A DNA stretch of 64,000 nucleotides from Macrosoma leucophasiata (lineage: Eukaryota; Arthropoda; Insecta; Lepidoptera; Hedylidae): the NCBI GenBank assembly GCA_036365455.1, contig JAWQUS010000004.1, positions 9,307,501 to 9,371,500 of the forward strand, in the 5' to 3' direction. Below the pieces are notes generated by a model that was not told where the DNA came from, ran no database searches, and worked only from the letters and a program-made list of their open reading frames with translations. Positions within the stretch are counted from its first letter, which is position 1. Each line of letters opens with the position of its first letter. Positions 63,508-64,000 of this stretch are shown piece by piece. The position numbers and the translations under genes were made by a program.

Positions 63508-64000
63508 AAAACCGGCCAAGTGTGTGTCGGGCCACGTGCAGTATAGTGTTCCGTAGTATTTAGGTTTGATTAATGTAATGAAAAAAATTTATAAACGTTT
63601 TCTATGGAGTTGTTCAAAAATTTCGAGTATTACGTATGGTCGACGTACGACTATTACTCGCAAACTTGTAAAGCCAACTTAAGTGATATAGTTTTTCTTT
63701 TAATTTCGTTATACATAGCTACTATTGCCGTAAGGTTTGAATTTCTAACAACAACCGTTTAGTTGTCAGAGAGGGGGAATACTTGACTCCAACGAATATT
63801 GTCACTTTAAAGCTTAATGAGTCACGAACGGTTAACTAAGTCGAATAATGATATTAGCACACCCCTAACATTTTTCAAAGACCTATTCAACGATTTCCCA
63901 CACTATATAGAAAACGAAAAATAAAAAAAATATCAGCGCGTTACATGTAGGGGAGGTACCCTAAATAATTTTATTTTTCATGTATTTATTCTACCACTTT
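63508..64000 (-). mobile_element. Family O element, running off the window
   Basis: AACCGGCCAAGTGTGTGTCG, TGTTCCGTAG, TTAGGTTTGATTAATGTAAT, ACTATTACTCGCAAACTTGT, ACATGTAGGGGAGGTACCCT: reverse orientation of 55973-56551. Confidence 0.7.

Overview
This is AT-rich eukaryotic DNA, almost certainly from a moth or butterfly (Lepidoptera). The evidence is a spliced EcKinase-family gene together with lepidopteran-style repeats: A-tailed SINEs, tRNA-headed SINEs, RTE/jockey/R1-type LINE debris, and MITEs flanked by TTA or TAA. Bacterial features (operons, Shine-Dalgarno sites, CRISPR) are absent. Most of the 64 kb is intergenic or intronic repeat mosaic.

Only one gene is read with confidence: a two-exon EcKinase-like (ecdysteroid-kinase/CHK) gene on the minus strand, 55623 to 53939. 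It encodes about 399 residues, with canonical splice sites and intact HGD and DYQ catalytic motifs. A 95-bp LINE 3' end has inserted exactly at its stop codon, and the 13-bp target-site duplication contains the TAA. A short exon-like ORF (55776-55893, plus strand) starts head-to-head, about 150 bp away. Three weaker coding candidates are an internal exon at the left edge (97-197), a Gly-Ser repeat open frame (50667-50850), and a GC-rich island with a tiny ATG exon (39650-39980).

Layout. 0-9 kb: a diverged direct-repeat pair, tRNA-SINEs, a large inverted repeat made of two LINE 3' ends, RTE fragments and a 17-bp minisatellite. 9-24 kb: MITEs, several copies of the dominant A-tailed SINE (called SINE-A here), and a LINE ORF1 relic with its own A-rich tail. 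24-38 kb: dispersed repeats with CAGA tracts, a nearly undamaged RTE C-terminus, a 307-bp tandem duplication carrying tRNA-Tyr-like genes and ending in a 39-bp palindrome, a pair of oppositely oriented GATGC-rich MITEs, and an R1/jockey endonuclease relic. 38-53 kb: the GC island, LINE 3' ends, MITEs with clear target duplications, and nested SINE/LINE insertions. 53-56.5 kb: the gene. 56.5-64 kb: more repeats, a (ACC)n-like tract, a LINE C-terminus and SINE-A.

I found no multi-gene system. The points of real interest are the insertion at the stop codon, the SINEs that share LINE-type tails and swap heads, the 99%-identical 190-bp repeat found twice 38.8 kb apart, and the tRNA-Tyr-like tandem unit. 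Family assignments rest on reading motifs by eye; no database search was run.
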